From NCBI RefSeq assembly GCF_000718135.1, contig NZ_JOEM01000001.1:62001-126000 (forward strand): a stretch of DNA of 64,000 bases, written 5' to 3'. Origin of the DNA: Streptomyces cyaneofuscatus (GTDB lineage: Bacteria > Actinomycetota > Actinomycetes > Streptomycetales > Streptomycetaceae). The notes beneath the pieces were generated by a model. That model did no database searches and was not told the origin of the DNA. It saw only the letters and a list, made by a program, of their open reading frames with translations. This document shows positions 1 to 8,580 of this stretch, piece by piece. Every line of letters begins with the position of its first letter. Within the stretch, counting starts at the first letter, position 1. Made by a program: the position numbers and the translations under genes.

Positions 1-235
1 CGCCCAGCGCCCGGGCCGCCGCCAGCACGAGGGCCGGCCGGATGGCCTTGCCCGCCTGTCCGGCAGCGGGCGTTCCGTCGGCGTTCTCCCAGCCGAAGTG
101 GTACATCGCGATCCGGCGTATGCCACCGGGCAGCGATTCCACGGCCGATCGCAGATGCGGGTCGACGATGGCGCGGGTGCGCTCCAGCAGCGCCGCGGCC
201 TCGTGCCCTTCCGTCGCTGCGTCCGTACTGGTCAT
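1..235 (-). CDS. Polyprenyl diphosphate synthase, N-terminal part (runs off the left edge)
   Basis: Only the first 78 codons are in the window, starting at an ATG at 235 and reading leftwards without a stop. The visible protein carries GKAIRPAL, the GKxxRP-type motif near the N-terminus of trans-isoprenyl diphosphate synthases that binds isopentenyl diphosphate; the Asp-rich motifs would lie outside the window. The family condenses C5 units into geranyl, farnesyl or longer diphosphates. It follows the encapsulin gene on the same strand after a 92-bp gap holding a strong hairpin. Family 2B encapsulins are known to sit beside terpene cyclases or polyprenyl synthases, so this may be a shell cargo. 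That role, and the chain length of the product, are inference. Confidence 0.75.
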   Translation of the reverse strand, partial: MTSTDAATEGHEAAALLERTRAIVDPHLRSAVESLPGGIRRIAMYHFGWENADGTPAAGQAGKAIRPALVLAAARALG

Positions 236-274
236 GGTCACGGTCACTCCCTGGGGCGGTGCGATGGGGCGGGG

Positions 275-316
275 CCCCGGCGGCCCGGCCGGTGTCGGCC
301 TACCGGGCCGCCGGGG
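275..316 (-). terminator. Perfect 14-bp hairpin between encapsulin and prenyl synthase genes
   Basis: CCCCGGCGGCCCGG at 275-288 pairs perfectly with CCGGGCCGCCGGGG at 303-316 around a 14-base loop. No T tract follows on the minus strand. It starts 12 bases after the encapsulin stop and precedes the next start codon, so it could be a leaky terminator or an mRNA-stabilising 3' structure that gives more shell than downstream enzyme. Function is inferred. Confidence 0.6.
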
Positions 317-327
317 GTGACACGGGG

Positions 328-1734
328 TCAGCGCCAGCGGCTCACCTCCACGTTCTCCAGCACGCCGAGGGCGTCCGGTACCAGGATGGCGGCGGAGTAG
401 TACGCAGTCACGAGGTAGGAAATGATCGCCTGCTCGTCGATGCCCATGAAGCGGACCGAGAGGCTCGGCTCGATCTCGTCCGGGATCCCGGTCTGCTGGA
501 GGCCGATGACGCCCTGCTCGGCCTCGCCGGTCCTCATGCAGATGATGGAGGTGGTGCGGGCGTCGGTGACCGGGATCTTGTTGGACGGGAAGATCGGCAC
601 GCCGCGCCAGGCCGGCACGTGATGACCGCCGATGTCCACGCTCTCGGGGACCAGTCCGCGCCGGTTGCACTCGCGGCCGAAGGCGGCGATGGCGCGCGGG
701 TGGGCGAGGAAGAGCTTCGATCCGCGCCGCCGCGAGAGCAGCTCGTCCATGTCGTCGGGGCTGGGCACCCCGTCGTGCGGCTGGAGCCGCTGGCCGTAGT
801 CGCAGTTGTTGAGGAGGCCGAACTCCCGGTTGTTGATGAGCTCGTGCTCCTGGCGCTCGCGCAGCGCCTCGACCGTGAGCCGCAACTGCTGCTCGGTCTG
901 GTTCATCGGCTGGTTGTAGAGGTCGGCGACCCGGCTGTGCACCTTGAGGACGGTCTGCGCGACGCTCAGCTCGTACTCGCGGGGCGCGGCGTCGTAGTCG
1001 ACGAAGGTGTGCGGGACGACGGCCTCGCCGACATGGCCGGCGGAGAGGTCGATCGCCGCCTCGCCGTACTTGTTGGTCCGCTGATGCGGGATGGAGAGCA
1101 GACCGGCGAGGTGGGCGCGGAGCGGCTCGGCGCGCTCCGCGAGGTTGAACACGTCCGCGCGGCTGAGCGTCAGCAGCGTGCACGCGGTGACGGCCCGGGC
1201 GGTGTACTCCCAGACGGCGTCGCCGTCGACCAGGCTCTGATCACCGAAGTACGCCCCGTCGGCGAGGACTTCGAGCTCGGTCTCGTCCCCGTAGAGACCG
1301 GAGCCGATCTTCTCGACCTTGCCGTGCGCCAGCAGGAAGACCCGGTCCGCCGCGTCCCCCGCCGCGGCGAGCACCTCCCCCGCGGCCACGTCCCGCTGCT
1401 CGCACCTGCGGGCGAGCTCGGTGAGGACCTCCTCGTCCTCGAAGTTGCGCAGAGCGGGCAGCTCTCCCAGCTCGGCGGGGATCACGGACACCCGGTCCCC
1501 GGTCTGAACGAACGTCACCCGGCCGTCACCGACCGAATAGCTGAGCCGACGGTTCACCCGGTACGTACCGCCCTGTACCTGCACCCACGGCAGCATCTTC
1601 AGCAGCCACCGTGAGGTGATCTCCTGCATCTGCGGCGCGGATTTGGTGGTCGTCGCGAGGTTCCGCGCAGCCGCCGTCCCCAGACTCTGCTGCGGCGGCG
1701 CCTGCGTGTCGCGAACCTCTTCACCAACGGACAT
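328..1734 (-). CDS. eshA: EshA-like family 2B encapsulin shell protein with cNMP-binding-like domain
   Basis: The 468-residue product matches EshA of S. griseus in size and layout. A disordered Ala/Gln/Thr-rich N-terminus (about 1-40) is followed by the start of an HK97-type shell fold, then a cyclic-nucleotide-binding-like domain (about 98-215, containing the stretch [11 protein letters not shown]), then the rest of the shell fold. The domain inserted in the shell fold is the signature of family 2B encapsulins, which build nanocompartments. The ATG at 1734 is preferred to a TTG five codons upstream because it has an AAAGGA site at proper spacing. EshA was linked in S. griseus to substrate-hyphae extension and antibiotic production. 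The cargo is probably the prenyl synthase just downstream (inference). Confidence 0.85.
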   Translation of the reverse strand: MSVGEEVRDTQAPPQQSLGTAAARNLATTTKSAPQMQEITSRWLLKMLPWVQVQGGTYRVNRRLSYSVGDGRVTFVQTGDRVSVIPAELGELPALRNFEDEEVLTELARRCEQRDVAAGEVLAAAGDAADRVFLLAHGKVEKIGSGLYGDETELEVLADGAYFGDQSLVDGDAVWEYTARAVTACTLLTLSRADVFNLAERAEPLRAHLAGLLSIPHQRTNKYGEAAIDLSAGHVGEAVVPHTFVDYDAAPREYELSVAQTVLKVHSRVADLYNQPMNQTEQQLRLTVEALRERQEHELINNREFGLLNNCDYGQRLQPHDGVPSPDDMDELLSRRRGSKLFLAHPRAIAAFGRECNRRGLVPESVDIGGHHVPAWRGVPIFPSNKIPVTDARTTSIICMRTGEAEQGVIGLQQTGIPDEIEPSLSVRFMGIDEQAIISYLVTAYYSAAILVPDALGVLENVEVSRWR

Positions 1735-1871
1735 CTGACGTCCTTTCAATCATGGGCTGACCTGCTGGAGAAGCCTTTCAGCAGAGGACGCCGCCCGCCA
1801 TTACACAAAAGAGTGTGACTAATCGGCCTTCGGTCGGGGCACGTTGCTCCCCGTCGCCCCGCGGACCGCAT

Positions 1872-1894
1872 AAGTTGCATCCAAGATGCAATTT
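1872..1894. promoter_or_regulatory. NsrR-type operator upstream of nsrR
   Basis: A 23-bp near-palindrome whose core is TTGCATC-caa-GATGCAA lies 15 bp before the nsrR start. Its layout matches the NsrR sites known from S. coelicolor and resembles the box before hmp at 2419-2441. It implies autoregulation by the nitric-oxide-sensitive iron-sulfur repressor. Confidence 0.75.
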
Positions 1895-1909
1895 ATCTAG
1901 GGTGGAGCC

Positions 1910-2356
1910 ATGCGGCTGACCAGATTCACCGATGTGGCGCTCCGCGTGCTCATGCGGCTGGCGGTCGCGGAGGGCGCGGACCCGCCGACCACGCGCGAGG
2001 TGGCGGACACCATGCGGGTGCCCTACACGCACACGGCCAAGGTCGTCGCCCGCCTCCAGCACCTGGGCCTGCTCGACGCCCGCCGCGGCCGGGGAGGCGG
2101 CCTCACCCTCACCACCGCCGGGCACTCCGCCTCGATCGGCACTCTCGTGCGGGAGCTGGAGGGCACGGACGACGTCGTGGAGTGCGAGGGCGACACCCCC
2201 TGCCCGCTGCGCTCCGGCTGCCGGCTGCGCGGCGCCCTGCGGCGGGCACAGGAGGCCTTCTACGCCTCGCTCGACCCGATCACCGTCACCGACCTCGTCG
2301 CCTCCCCCACCGGCCCCCTGCTGCTCGGCATCGGCAGCGGGCCACCACCGGACTGA
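1910..2356 (+). CDS. nsrR: Rrf2-family nitric oxide-sensing repressor NsrR
   Basis: The 148-residue protein has the Rrf2 winged-helix N-terminus (MRLTRFTDVALRVLMRLA) and three cysteines, C92, C98 and C104, that bind the iron-sulfur cluster in NsrR; D8, a fourth ligand in Streptomyces NsrR, is also present. In S. coelicolor NsrR uses a [4Fe-4S] cluster, is inactivated by NO and controls only a few genes, mainly hmp. The next gene is a flavohaemoglobin, and both genes carry matching 23-bp operators. The assignment therefore rests on sequence, ligand residues and context. A shift in Fe-S ligand use relative to other Rrf2 proteins cannot be excluded from sequence alone. Confidence 0.93.
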   Translation: MRLTRFTDVALRVLMRLAVAEGADPPTTREVADTMRVPYTHTAKVVARLQHLGLLDARRGRGGGLTLTTAGHSASIGTLVRELEGTDDVVECEGDTPCPLRSGCRLRGALRRAQEAFYASLDPITVTDLVASPTGPLLLGIGSGPPPD

Positions 2357-2418
2357 GCCCGGCCCCGCCGCCTGTCCAGCACGCCCACCGGCCCAGGCCG
2401 GGCATCACCGTGCCCAAA

Positions 2419-2441
2419 AATAAGCACCCAAGATACCAATT
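2419..2441. promoter_or_regulatory. NsrR-type operator upstream of hmp
   Basis: The 23-bp sequence AATAAGCA...ACCAATT with centre CCCAAGAT closely follows the S. coelicolor NsrR consensus and shares the central CCAAGAT with the box at 1872-1894. It lies 21 bp before the hmp start, next to an AGAGGAG ribosome binding site, so repression would act on promoter and leader. Confidence 0.78.
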
Positions 2442-2462
2442 AACACAGAGGAGCCCCTCCGC

Positions 2463-3659
2463 ATGCTCTCCGACCGGTCCACCGCCACTGTCCGTGCCAC
2501 CCTTCCCGCCGTCGGCGCGGCCATCGGGGACATCGCCGACCTCTTCTACAAGAAGCTCTTCCAGGCCCACCCGGAGCTGCTGCGCGATCTGTTCAACCGG
2601 GGCAACCAGGCCTCCGGCGACCAGCGCACAGCCCTGGCCGGGTCCATCGCCGCGTTCGCCACCGCGCTGGTCGAGCACCCCGGCACCCGGCCCGACGTGA
2701 TGCTGAACCGGATCGCCCACAAGCACGCCTCGCTGGGGGTGACCCCCGAGCAGTACGAGGTGGTGCACACCCACCTCTTCGCCGCGATCGCCGACGTACT
2801 GGGTGACGCGGTCACCCCTGAGGTCGCCGCGGCCTGGGACGAGGTCTACTGGCTGATGGCGAACGCCCTCATCACCATCGAGGCGCGCCTCTACGCCCAG
2901 CAGGGCGTCGTGGCGGGCGACGTGTGGCGGGAGTGGGAGGTCGCCGCACGGGTCGAGGAGACCGAGGACGTCGCCACCTTCCACCTCCGCCCCGCGGACG
3001 GCGGTGACGCGCCCGCCTTCCGGCCCGGCCAGTACGTCTCCATTCAGGTCGAACTGGCGGACGGGGCCCGGCAGATACGCCAGTACAGCCTCTGTTCCTC
3101 CCCCGGCTCCCGGCTGCGCTCCATCACCGTGAAGCGGGTGCGCGGGCAGGAGTTCCCCGACGGCGAGGTCTCCCGCCACCTCCACGAGCACACCCGCGCG
3201 GGCGACCGGCTGCGCGTCTCCGTCCCCTACGGGGACCTGGTCCTCGACCACCTGGACGCGCCCCTGCTGCTGGCCTCGGCGGGGATCGGCTGCACGCCCG
3301 TGCTGTCGATGCTGGAGTACCTGGCCGAGCAGGGCCACGACCGCCCGGTCACCGTCGTGCACGGCGACTGTTCCCCCGCCGACCACGCCCTGCGCGCCCA
3401 CCACGTCCGGCTGACGGAGAGGCTCCCGGCCGCCGAGCCGCACTTCTGGTACGAGTCCCCGGAGGCCGGCCACCCCGCCCACCGGACCGGCCTCGTCGAC
3501 CTGAACGGCATCACCGTGCTGCCGGGCACCCACGCCTATCTGTGCGGCCCGCTCCCCTTCATGCGCACGGTCCGCACCCGGCTGCTGGAGGCCGGGGTGC
3601 GCCCGGCCGACATCCACTACGAGGTGTTCGGCCCGGACCTCTGGCTGGCGAGCGCATAA
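2463..3659 (+). CDS. hmp: Flavohaemoglobin, nitric oxide dioxygenase
   Basis: The 398-residue protein has the three Hmp domains in order: globin (1-140), with proximal haem histidine H88 in HKHASLG, then the ferredoxin-reductase FAD domain with RQYSLCSS, then the NAD(P)H domain ending in CGPLPFM and VFGPDLW. Hmp oxidises NO to nitrate with O2 and NAD(P)H in the cytosol. The length is normal for the family. The gene sits 106 bp after nsrR with its own NsrR box, so it should be induced by NO. The ATG at 2463 has an AGAGGAG site at good spacing. Confidence 0.95.
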   Translation: MLSDRSTATVRATLPAVGAAIGDIADLFYKKLFQAHPELLRDLFNRGNQASGDQRTALAGSIAAFATALVEHPGTRPDVMLNRIAHKHASLGVTPEQYEVVHTHLFAAIADVLGDAVTPEVAAAWDEVYWLMANALITIEARLYAQQGVVAGDVWREWEVAARVEETEDVATFHLRPADGGDAPAFRPGQYVSIQVELADGARQIRQYSLCSSPGSRLRSITVKRVRGQEFPDGEVSRHLHEHTRAGDRLRVSVPYGDLVLDHLDAPLLLASAGIGCTPVLSMLEYLAEQGHDRPVTVVHGDCSPADHALRAHHVRLTERLPAAEPHFWYESPEAGHPAHRTGLVDLNGITVLPGTHAYLCGPLPFMRTVRTRLLEAGVRPADIHYEVFGPDLWLASA

Positions 3660-3700
3660 GCAGAAAGGAGAGTGCCGCCGGGGCGGGCCACAATAGGCAC

Positions 3701-4621
3701 GTGAACCGCCCCGAGACCCTCCTGCGCCCCCGGGTGCCGTCCCCGCTCCAGGAGGTCCGGGACGACCGCTTCGCCCGGCACGGGACCACACTCCTCCTCA
3801 AGCGGGACGACCTGATCCACCCCGATCTGCCGGGCAACAAGTGGCGCAAGCTCGCCCTCAACCTGGAGGCGGCCGCCGGGCGGCCCGTGCTGACGTTCGG
3901 CGGCGCCTACTCCAACCACCTCCGGGCCACCGCCGCGGCCGGCCGGCTGCTGGGCTTTCCCACCGTCGGAGTCGTACGCGGCGACGAGCTGGCGCACCGC
4001 CCGCTCAACCCCTCGCTCGCCCGGTGCGCCGCCGACGGCATGCGGCTGCACTTCGTGGACCGTACGACCTACCGGGCGAAGGCCTCACCCGAGGTCCTGG
4101 AGGGGCTGCTGAGGCTGTTCGGGGACGTGGAGGTGATCCCGGAGGGCGGCAGCAACGCCCTGGCCGCACAGGGCTGCGCAGCGCTGGGGCGCGAGTTGCG
4201 CGGGCACACCGATGTGGCGGCCGTGGCCTGCGGGACCGGCGGCACCCTGGCCGGGCTCGCGGCGGGGCTGGCCAGCGGGCAGCGCGCCCTGGGCGTACCG
4301 GTGCTGCGCGGCGGCTTCCTCGGGGCGGCCGTGACCGCGCTCCAGGACGAGGCGTTCGGCGGTCCGGCCGGGGACTGGTCGCTGGACGAGCGCTTCACCT
4401 TCGGCGGCTACGCCCGTACGACCCCGGAACTGGACGCCTTCGCCGCGGACTTCGAGGACCGGCACGGGCTGCCGGTGGAGCGGGTCTACGTGGCCAAGCT
4501 GCTGTTCGCGCTGACGGCCCTGGCCGAGGAGGGGGCGTTCGCGCCGGGCACCCGGGTGAGCGCGGTGATCACCGGCACGCCCGATGCGCCGGGTCCTCAG
4601 GAGTCGTCCGTCTCCCGGTAG
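3701..4621 (+). CDS. PLP-dependent ACC deaminase / D-cysteine desulfhydrase family protein
   Basis: The protein of about 306 residues belongs to the fold-type II PLP enzymes. It shows KRDDLIHPDLPGNKWRKL, holding the Schiff-base lysine, then FGGAYSNH and the phosphate-cradle stretch CGTGGTLAG. Members deaminate 1-aminocyclopropane-1-carboxylate or desulfhydrate D-cysteine; which reaction applies here cannot be told by eye. The GTG at 3701 is chosen because the homologous sequence starts there, although the frame is open further upstream inside hmp. No strong ribosome binding site is seen. The 3' end overlaps the convergent antiporter gene by 25 bp. Confidence 0.82.
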   Translation: MNRPETLLRPRVPSPLQEVRDDRFARHGTTLLLKRDDLIHPDLPGNKWRKLALNLEAAAGRPVLTFGGAYSNHLRATAAAGRLLGFPTVGVVRGDELAHRPLNPSLARCAADGMRLHFVDRTTYRAKASPEVLEGLLRLFGDVEVIPEGGSNALAAQGCAALGRELRGHTDVAAVACGTGGTLAGLAAGLASGQRALGVPVLRGGFLGAAVTALQDEAFGGPAGDWSLDERFTFGGYARTTPELDAFAADFEDRHGLPVERVYVAKLLFALTALAEEGAFAPGTRVSAVITGTPDAPGPQESSVSR

Positions 4622-6198
4622 GCGGCCGCCTCCTCCAGGTCCAGCCGGCGCAGCAGCGTACGCATCATCTCGTCGTCGATCCGCCGCTCGTCCCGGAGCC
4701 GGACGAAGACCTCGCGTTCGGCCTCGATCATCTCGCGGGAGAGCCGCCGGTAGGTGTCGTCCGCCGACTCGCCCGTGACCGGGTCCGCCGCCCCCAGCCG
4801 TTCCCAGACGGAGTTGCGGCGCCGCTCCAGCACGTTGCGCAGCCGGTCGGCCAGCGGGGGCGGCAGGCTGTTGTGCGGGTCGGCGAGCAGCTCCTCCAGG
4901 CGGGCCTCGGCGGCCACCGACGCCTCGCTCTGGGCCTGCGCCTCGATGAGCGTCTCCTTCTGCGGGTCACGTCCCGGAAGCTTCAGTACGCGGACGAGGA
5001 CAGGCAGGGTCAGCCCCTGGATCACCAGCGTGGCGATGACGGTGGTGAAGGTCAGGAACAGCACCAGGTTGCGGGCCGGGAACGGCTCGCCGTCGTGCGT
5101 GGCCAGCGGGATGGAGAAGGCGACGGCGAGCGAGACGACCCCGCGCATGCCCGCCCAGCCGACGATCAGGGGCGCGGTCCAGTCGGTGCCGGGCTCCCGC
5201 TCCCGTACCCGCTTCGACAGCCATCGGGGCAGGTAGGTGGCCGGATAGACCCAGATGAAGCGGACCACGACGACCGCGACGAAGATGATCGCCGCGTAGC
5301 CGAGCGCCTCGGTCGCGCCGCCCGCTTCGAGCCCCTTGAGGACGAAGGGCAGCTGGAGCCCGATGAGAGCGAAGACCGTGGACTCCAGGATGAAGGCGAC
5401 CATCTTCCAGACCGCGGCCTCCTGGAGGCGGGTGGCGAAGTCGACCTGCCAGGAACGGTGTCCCAGATAGAGGGCGACGACGACCACGGCGAGGACCCCG
5501 GAGGCGTGCACCCGCTCGGCCGCCGCGTACGCCACGAACGGGATCAGAAGAGAGAGCGTGTTCTGGAGAAGGGCCTCCTTCAGGTGCGTGCGCAACCAGT
5601 GCAGCGGCACCATCAGCAGCAGTCCGACCCCGACCCCGCCGACCGCGGCCAGCAGGAACTCGGCGATCCCGGCGGCCCATGTCATCCCCTCCCCCACCGC
5701 CGCGGCCAGCGCCACCCGGAAGGCGGTGATCGCGGTGGCGTCGTTCACCAGCGACTCGCCCTGGAGGATGGTCGTCACCCGGGCGGGCAGCCCGACCCGG
5801 CGGGCGATCGCGGCGGCCGTCACGGCGTCCGGCGGCGCGACCACGGCCCCGAGGACCAGTGCGGCCGTCAGCGGCAGCTCGGGGATCACGAGGTACGCCA
5901 GCCAGCCCACGGCGAGGGTGGCGAAGAGCGTGTAGCCCACGGAGAGCAGCGCGACCGGCCGGATGTTGGCCCGCAGATCGAGGTAGGAGCTGTCGACGGC
6001 GGCCGTGTAGAGCAGCGGGGGAAGCAGCAGCGGGAGCACGATGTGCGCGTCCAGGTGGTACGTCGGAACGCCCGGCACCAGGCCCGCGATCAGGCCGACC
6101 GCCACCAGGACGAGCGGCGCGGGAACGGGCGTGCGGCGCGCCGCCCCGGCGACCGCCGCACTGGCCGCGACCAGTGCCACCAGCGGCAGCGCGTCCAT
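4597..6198 (-). CDS. CPA1-family Na+/H+ antiporter
   Basis: The 533-residue protein has about twelve membrane segments in residues 1-400 and a cytosolic charged tail (about 410-533). The CPA1/NhaP signatures are present: APPDAVTAAAIARR, ESLVNDATA with the transport-site N-D pair, and GWAGMRGVVSLA. It should exchange monovalent cations for protons at the plasma membrane and so control pH and salt balance. It is transcribed alone, convergent with the PLP enzyme and divergent from the zinc-finger gene, whose start is only 35 bp away. Confidence 0.9.
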   Translation of the reverse strand: MDALPLVALVAASAAVAGAARRTPVPAPLVLVAVGLIAGLVPGVPTYHLDAHIVLPLLLPPLLYTAAVDSSYLDLRANIRPVALLSVGYTLFATLAVGWLAYLVIPELPLTAALVLGAVVAPPDAVTAAAIARRVGLPARVTTILQGESLVNDATAITAFRVALAAAVGEGMTWAAGIAEFLLAAVGGVGVGLLLMVPLHWLRTHLKEALLQNTLSLLIPFVAYAAAERVHASGVLAVVVVALYLGHRSWQVDFATRLQEAAVWKMVAFILESTVFALIGLQLPFVLKGLEAGGATEALGYAAIIFVAVVVVRFIWVYPATYLPRWLSKRVREREPGTDWTAPLIVGWAGMRGVVSLAVAFSIPLATHDGEPFPARNLVLFLTFTTVIATLVIQGLTLPVLVRVLKLPGRDPQKETLIEAQAQSEASVAAEARLEELLADPHNSLPPPLADRLRNVLERRRNSVWERLGAADPVTGESADDTYRRLSREMIEAEREVFVRLRDERRIDDEMMRTLLRRLDLEEAAAYRETDDS

Positions 6199-6233
6199 CT
6201 CACCGTCCTCGGATCCGTCGTAACCTGCCCATC

Positions 6234-6494
6234 ATGAGCGAGTGTGCGCATGTAGCGGATCTGCCACGCCCCGAGCCCGTACCGCTCGGGGAGACCTGCC
6301 CCGAGTGCCTGGCCGCGGGAACCCATCCCGTGCAGCTGCGGCTCTGCCTGACCTGCGGGCACGTCGGCTGCTGCGATTCCTCACCCCTGCGGCACGCCAC
6401 CGGGCACTTCCGGGAGACCGGTCACCCGGTGATGCGGAGCTTCGAGCCGGGCGAGAGCTGGCGCTGGTGCTTCGAGGACGGTTCGATCGTCTGA
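6234..6494 (+). CDS. UBP-type zinc finger domain protein
   Basis: This 86-residue protein is almost entirely a Zf-UBP domain. Cysteine and histidine ligands are spread as C4/H6, C22PEC, CLTCGHVGC, a histidine pair in RHATGHF, and ETGHP, with WRWCFEDG closing the domain. In eukaryotes this fold binds the ubiquitin C-terminus; bacterial stand-alone copies have no settled role. It lies 230 bp upstream of the anti-sigma/SigH pair and could belong to the same transcription unit, as S. coelicolor sigH is also preceded by small genes. Confidence 0.82.
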   Translation: MSECAHVADLPRPEPVPLGETCPECLAAGTHPVQLRLCLTCGHVGCCDSSPLRHATGHFRETGHPVMRSFEPGESWRWCFEDGSIV

Positions 6495-6725
6495 CGTCTG
6501 GGTACGTCAATCCGGCGCCGGTTCTTCGTAATTGGACGCCGCAGACCCCTAGCCACTGTGTGTACTCATGGGTTTACTATGAGTGATGGCCGGGGGATGG
6601 GGTGCGGGCGACACTGCATCATGGATCCGATAGCGTCGCCGAGCTGAGAACCGTCGACCGACCACATGGCTCCGGGCCACCCTTCCCGGAACCTCGAAAG
6701 AGTTTGTGCCACCTTGGAGGTGAGG

Positions 6726-7139
6726 GTGTCCCAGATCGCAGGCGAGCCCGGGAATCAGGACTTCGTAGAGGTCCGGCTGCCCGCTGCGGGTGCCTACCTG
6801 TCGGTGCTGCGAACGGCCACGGCCGGTCTCGCAGCGCGTTTGGACTTCACTCTCGACGAGATCGAGGATCTCCGTATCGCGGTCGACGAGGCCTGCGCGA
6901 TCCTGCTTCAGCAGGCCGTGCCCGGCTCCGTCCTCAGCTGCGTGTTCCGGCTCATCGACGACTCTCTCGAGGTGACGGTGTCGGCCCCCACGACGGACGG
7001 CCGCGCACCCGAGCGGGACACCTTCGCCTGGACGGTGCTCTCCGCACTGGCCGGCAAGGTCGAGTCGACGGTCGCCGACGACCGTACGGTCACCATCAGC
7101 CTCTACAAACAGCGCGGCGCGGGCCCCGGGCCGGCGTGA
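6726..7139 (+). CDS. RsbW-like anti-sigma factor, partner of SigH
   Basis: The 137-residue protein has the GHKL ATPase fold of SpoIIAB/RsbW anti-sigma factors, with LRIAVDEACAILL as the N-box-like helix that carries the Mg-coordinating acid. The GTG at 6726 is taken as the start because GGAGG lies five bases upstream; an ATG at 6666 lacks such a site. Its stop overlaps the next start by four bases (GTGA), so the sigma factor is translationally coupled to it. The order matches the S. coelicolor locus in which the SigH antagonist (UshX/PrsH) precedes sigH. It should hold SigH inactive until an anti-anti-sigma factor such as BldG intervenes. Confidence 0.85.
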   Translation: MSQIAGEPGNQDFVEVRLPAAGAYLSVLRTATAGLAARLDFTLDEIEDLRIAVDEACAILLQQAVPGSVLSCVFRLIDDSLEVTVSAPTTDGRAPERDTFAWTVLSALAGKVESTVADDRTVTISLYKQRGAGPGPA

Positions 7140-8086
7140 GCGACGGGAACGGGGACGGTCCTGTGCGGGACGAGACGATCCGACCCGGGGTGGTGCGCCC
7201 AGCAGGCATCCCGGAGCAACAGGCCCGGCCGCATCCGGTGGACGGAGCGGACGGGCCCCAGGGGCTCAACGTCGCGGTGGAGCAGTCGCAGGAGCGGGCG
7301 GGCCAGATGAGCGAGCACGGGCACCACGATCCACACGACCGCAGCGGGGCCCGGGCCCTGTTCATCGAGTTGCGGGAGCTTCCCGACGGCTCCGCGGAGA
7401 AGGCGGAGCTGCGCAACCGGCTGGTCCGGATGCATCTGCCGCTGGTGGAGCACCTGGCCCGGCGCTTCCGCAACCGCGGGGAGCCGCTGGACGACCTGAC
7501 GCAGGTCGCCACGATCGGGCTGATCAAGTCCGTGGACCGGTTCGACCCGGACCGGGGCGTGGAGTTCTCGACGTACGCGACCCCCACGGTCGTCGGCGAG
7601 ATCAAGCGCCACTTCCGGGACAAGGGCTGGGCGGTGCGGGTGCCCCGCCGCCTCCAGGAGCTGCGGCTCTCGCTGACCACGGCCACCGCCGAGCTCTCCC
7701 AGCAGCACGGCCGCTCGCCGACCGTGCACGAGCTGGCCGAGCGGCTCGGCATCTCCGAGGAGGAGGTGCTGGAGGGCCTGGAGTCGGCCAACGCGTACAG
7801 CACGCTCTCGCTGGACGTGCCGGACACGGACGACGAGTCCCCCGCCGTCGCGGACACGCTGGGCTCCGAGGACGAGGCACTGGAGGGCGTGGAGTACCGG
7901 GAGTCGCTCAAGCCGCTCCTGGAGGACCTGCCGCCGCGCGAGAAGCGCATCCTGCTGCTGCGGTTCTTCGGCAACATGACCCAGTCGCAGATCGCCCAGG
8001 AGGTCGGCATCTCGCAGATGCACGTCTCCCGGCTGCTGGCCCGCACGCTGGCCCAGCTCCGCGAGCGCCTGCTCGTCGAGGAGTAG
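7136..8086 (+). CDS. sigH: SigB/F-type stress sigma factor SigH
   Basis: From the coupled GTG at 7136 the product has 316 residues. Region 2 shows PLVEHLARRF and the -10-recognising segment DRFDPDRGVEFSTYATPTVVGEIKRHFRD; region 3 follows, and region 4 contains LLRFFGNMTQSQIAQEVGIS. These mark the SpoIIAC/SigB/SigF family. Position next to an anti-sigma gene and near wblE and das corresponds to S. coelicolor sigH, which acts in osmotic stress and differentiation. A second start at ATG 7307 would give 259 residues and fits the conserved core. The frame is also open upstream to 6602 across the anti-sigma gene, which may allow longer isoforms. Confidence 0.88.
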   Translation: MSDGNGDGPVRDETIRPGVVRPAGIPEQQARPHPVDGADGPQGLNVAVEQSQERAGQMSEHGHHDPHDRSGARALFIELRELPDGSAEKAELRNRLVRMHLPLVEHLARRFRNRGEPLDDLTQVATIGLIKSVDRFDPDRGVEFSTYATPTVVGEIKRHFRDKGWAVRVPRRLQELRLSLTTATAELSQQHGRSPTVHELAERLGISEEEVLEGLESANAYSTLSLDVPDTDDESPAVADTLGSEDEALEGVEYRESLKPLLEDLPPREKRILLLRFFGNMTQSQIAQEVGISQMHVSRLLARTLAQLRERLLVEE

Positions 8087-8130
8087 AACGGCCGACCGGC
8101 CCTCCGCAGGGCGCCACCGGGTCCCGGGGC

Positions 8131-8580
8131 TCAGGCTTCCGGGTCCGCTCCGGCGCCCCTGCGCAGGCCCAGGATCCGGGTGGTCGCCGGGTTCAGGACG
8201 AACACCAGACCGGTCACGGCGACCGCCGCCAGGACGATCCCGGCCGGGATCAGCGCGCCCTGGGAGCGCAGCAGCGTCCACGCCACCGGCAGCGCCATGA
8301 TCTGGGTGATCAGTGCCGGACCCCGGCTCCAGCTCCGCAACAGCATCAGGCCGCGGGCGGCGATGAGCGGGATGGCGCCCAGCGCGATCAGCGTGATGCC
8401 GACCGTCTCCGCCTGCTGCGGACTCTCGGGGCGCCCGAGCACCCCCATGACCAGCAGGTAGAGCCCGCTGACCGCGAGCGCGGCGCCTTCGAGGCCGTTG
8501 ATCCCGGCGAGGGCGGTGATCCTTCGCGGGCGCTCCGTCGCGGCGGGCGAGGGGGTGGAGGGGGTCGCTTCAGTGCTCAC
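8131..8580 (-). CDS. Small integral membrane protein, unknown function
   Basis: The 149-residue product has four hydrophobic segments (about 30-48, 65-85, 90-108 and 115-135) behind a Pro/Ser/Thr-rich N-terminus and ends in a short charged tail. I recognise no catalytic motif. The GTG at 8580 is chosen because it begins the conserved-looking VSTEATPS sequence; the frame continues upstream without a better start. It is convergent with sigH (44 bp between stops) and divergent from the lipid kinase gene. Confidence 0.7.
   Translation of the reverse strand: MSTEATPSTPSPAATERPRRITALAGINGLEGAALAVSGLYLLVMGVLGRPESPQQAETVGITLIALGAIPLIAARGLMLLRSWSRGPALITQIMALPVAWTLLRSQGALIPAGIVLAAVAVTGLVFVLNPATTRILGLRRGAGADPEA

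Noticed and set aside
6550..6580. ACTCAT/ATGAGT inverted repeat before the anti-sigma gene as an operator
   Set aside because: The arms are only six bases and no matching copies were seen; kept out as too weak.
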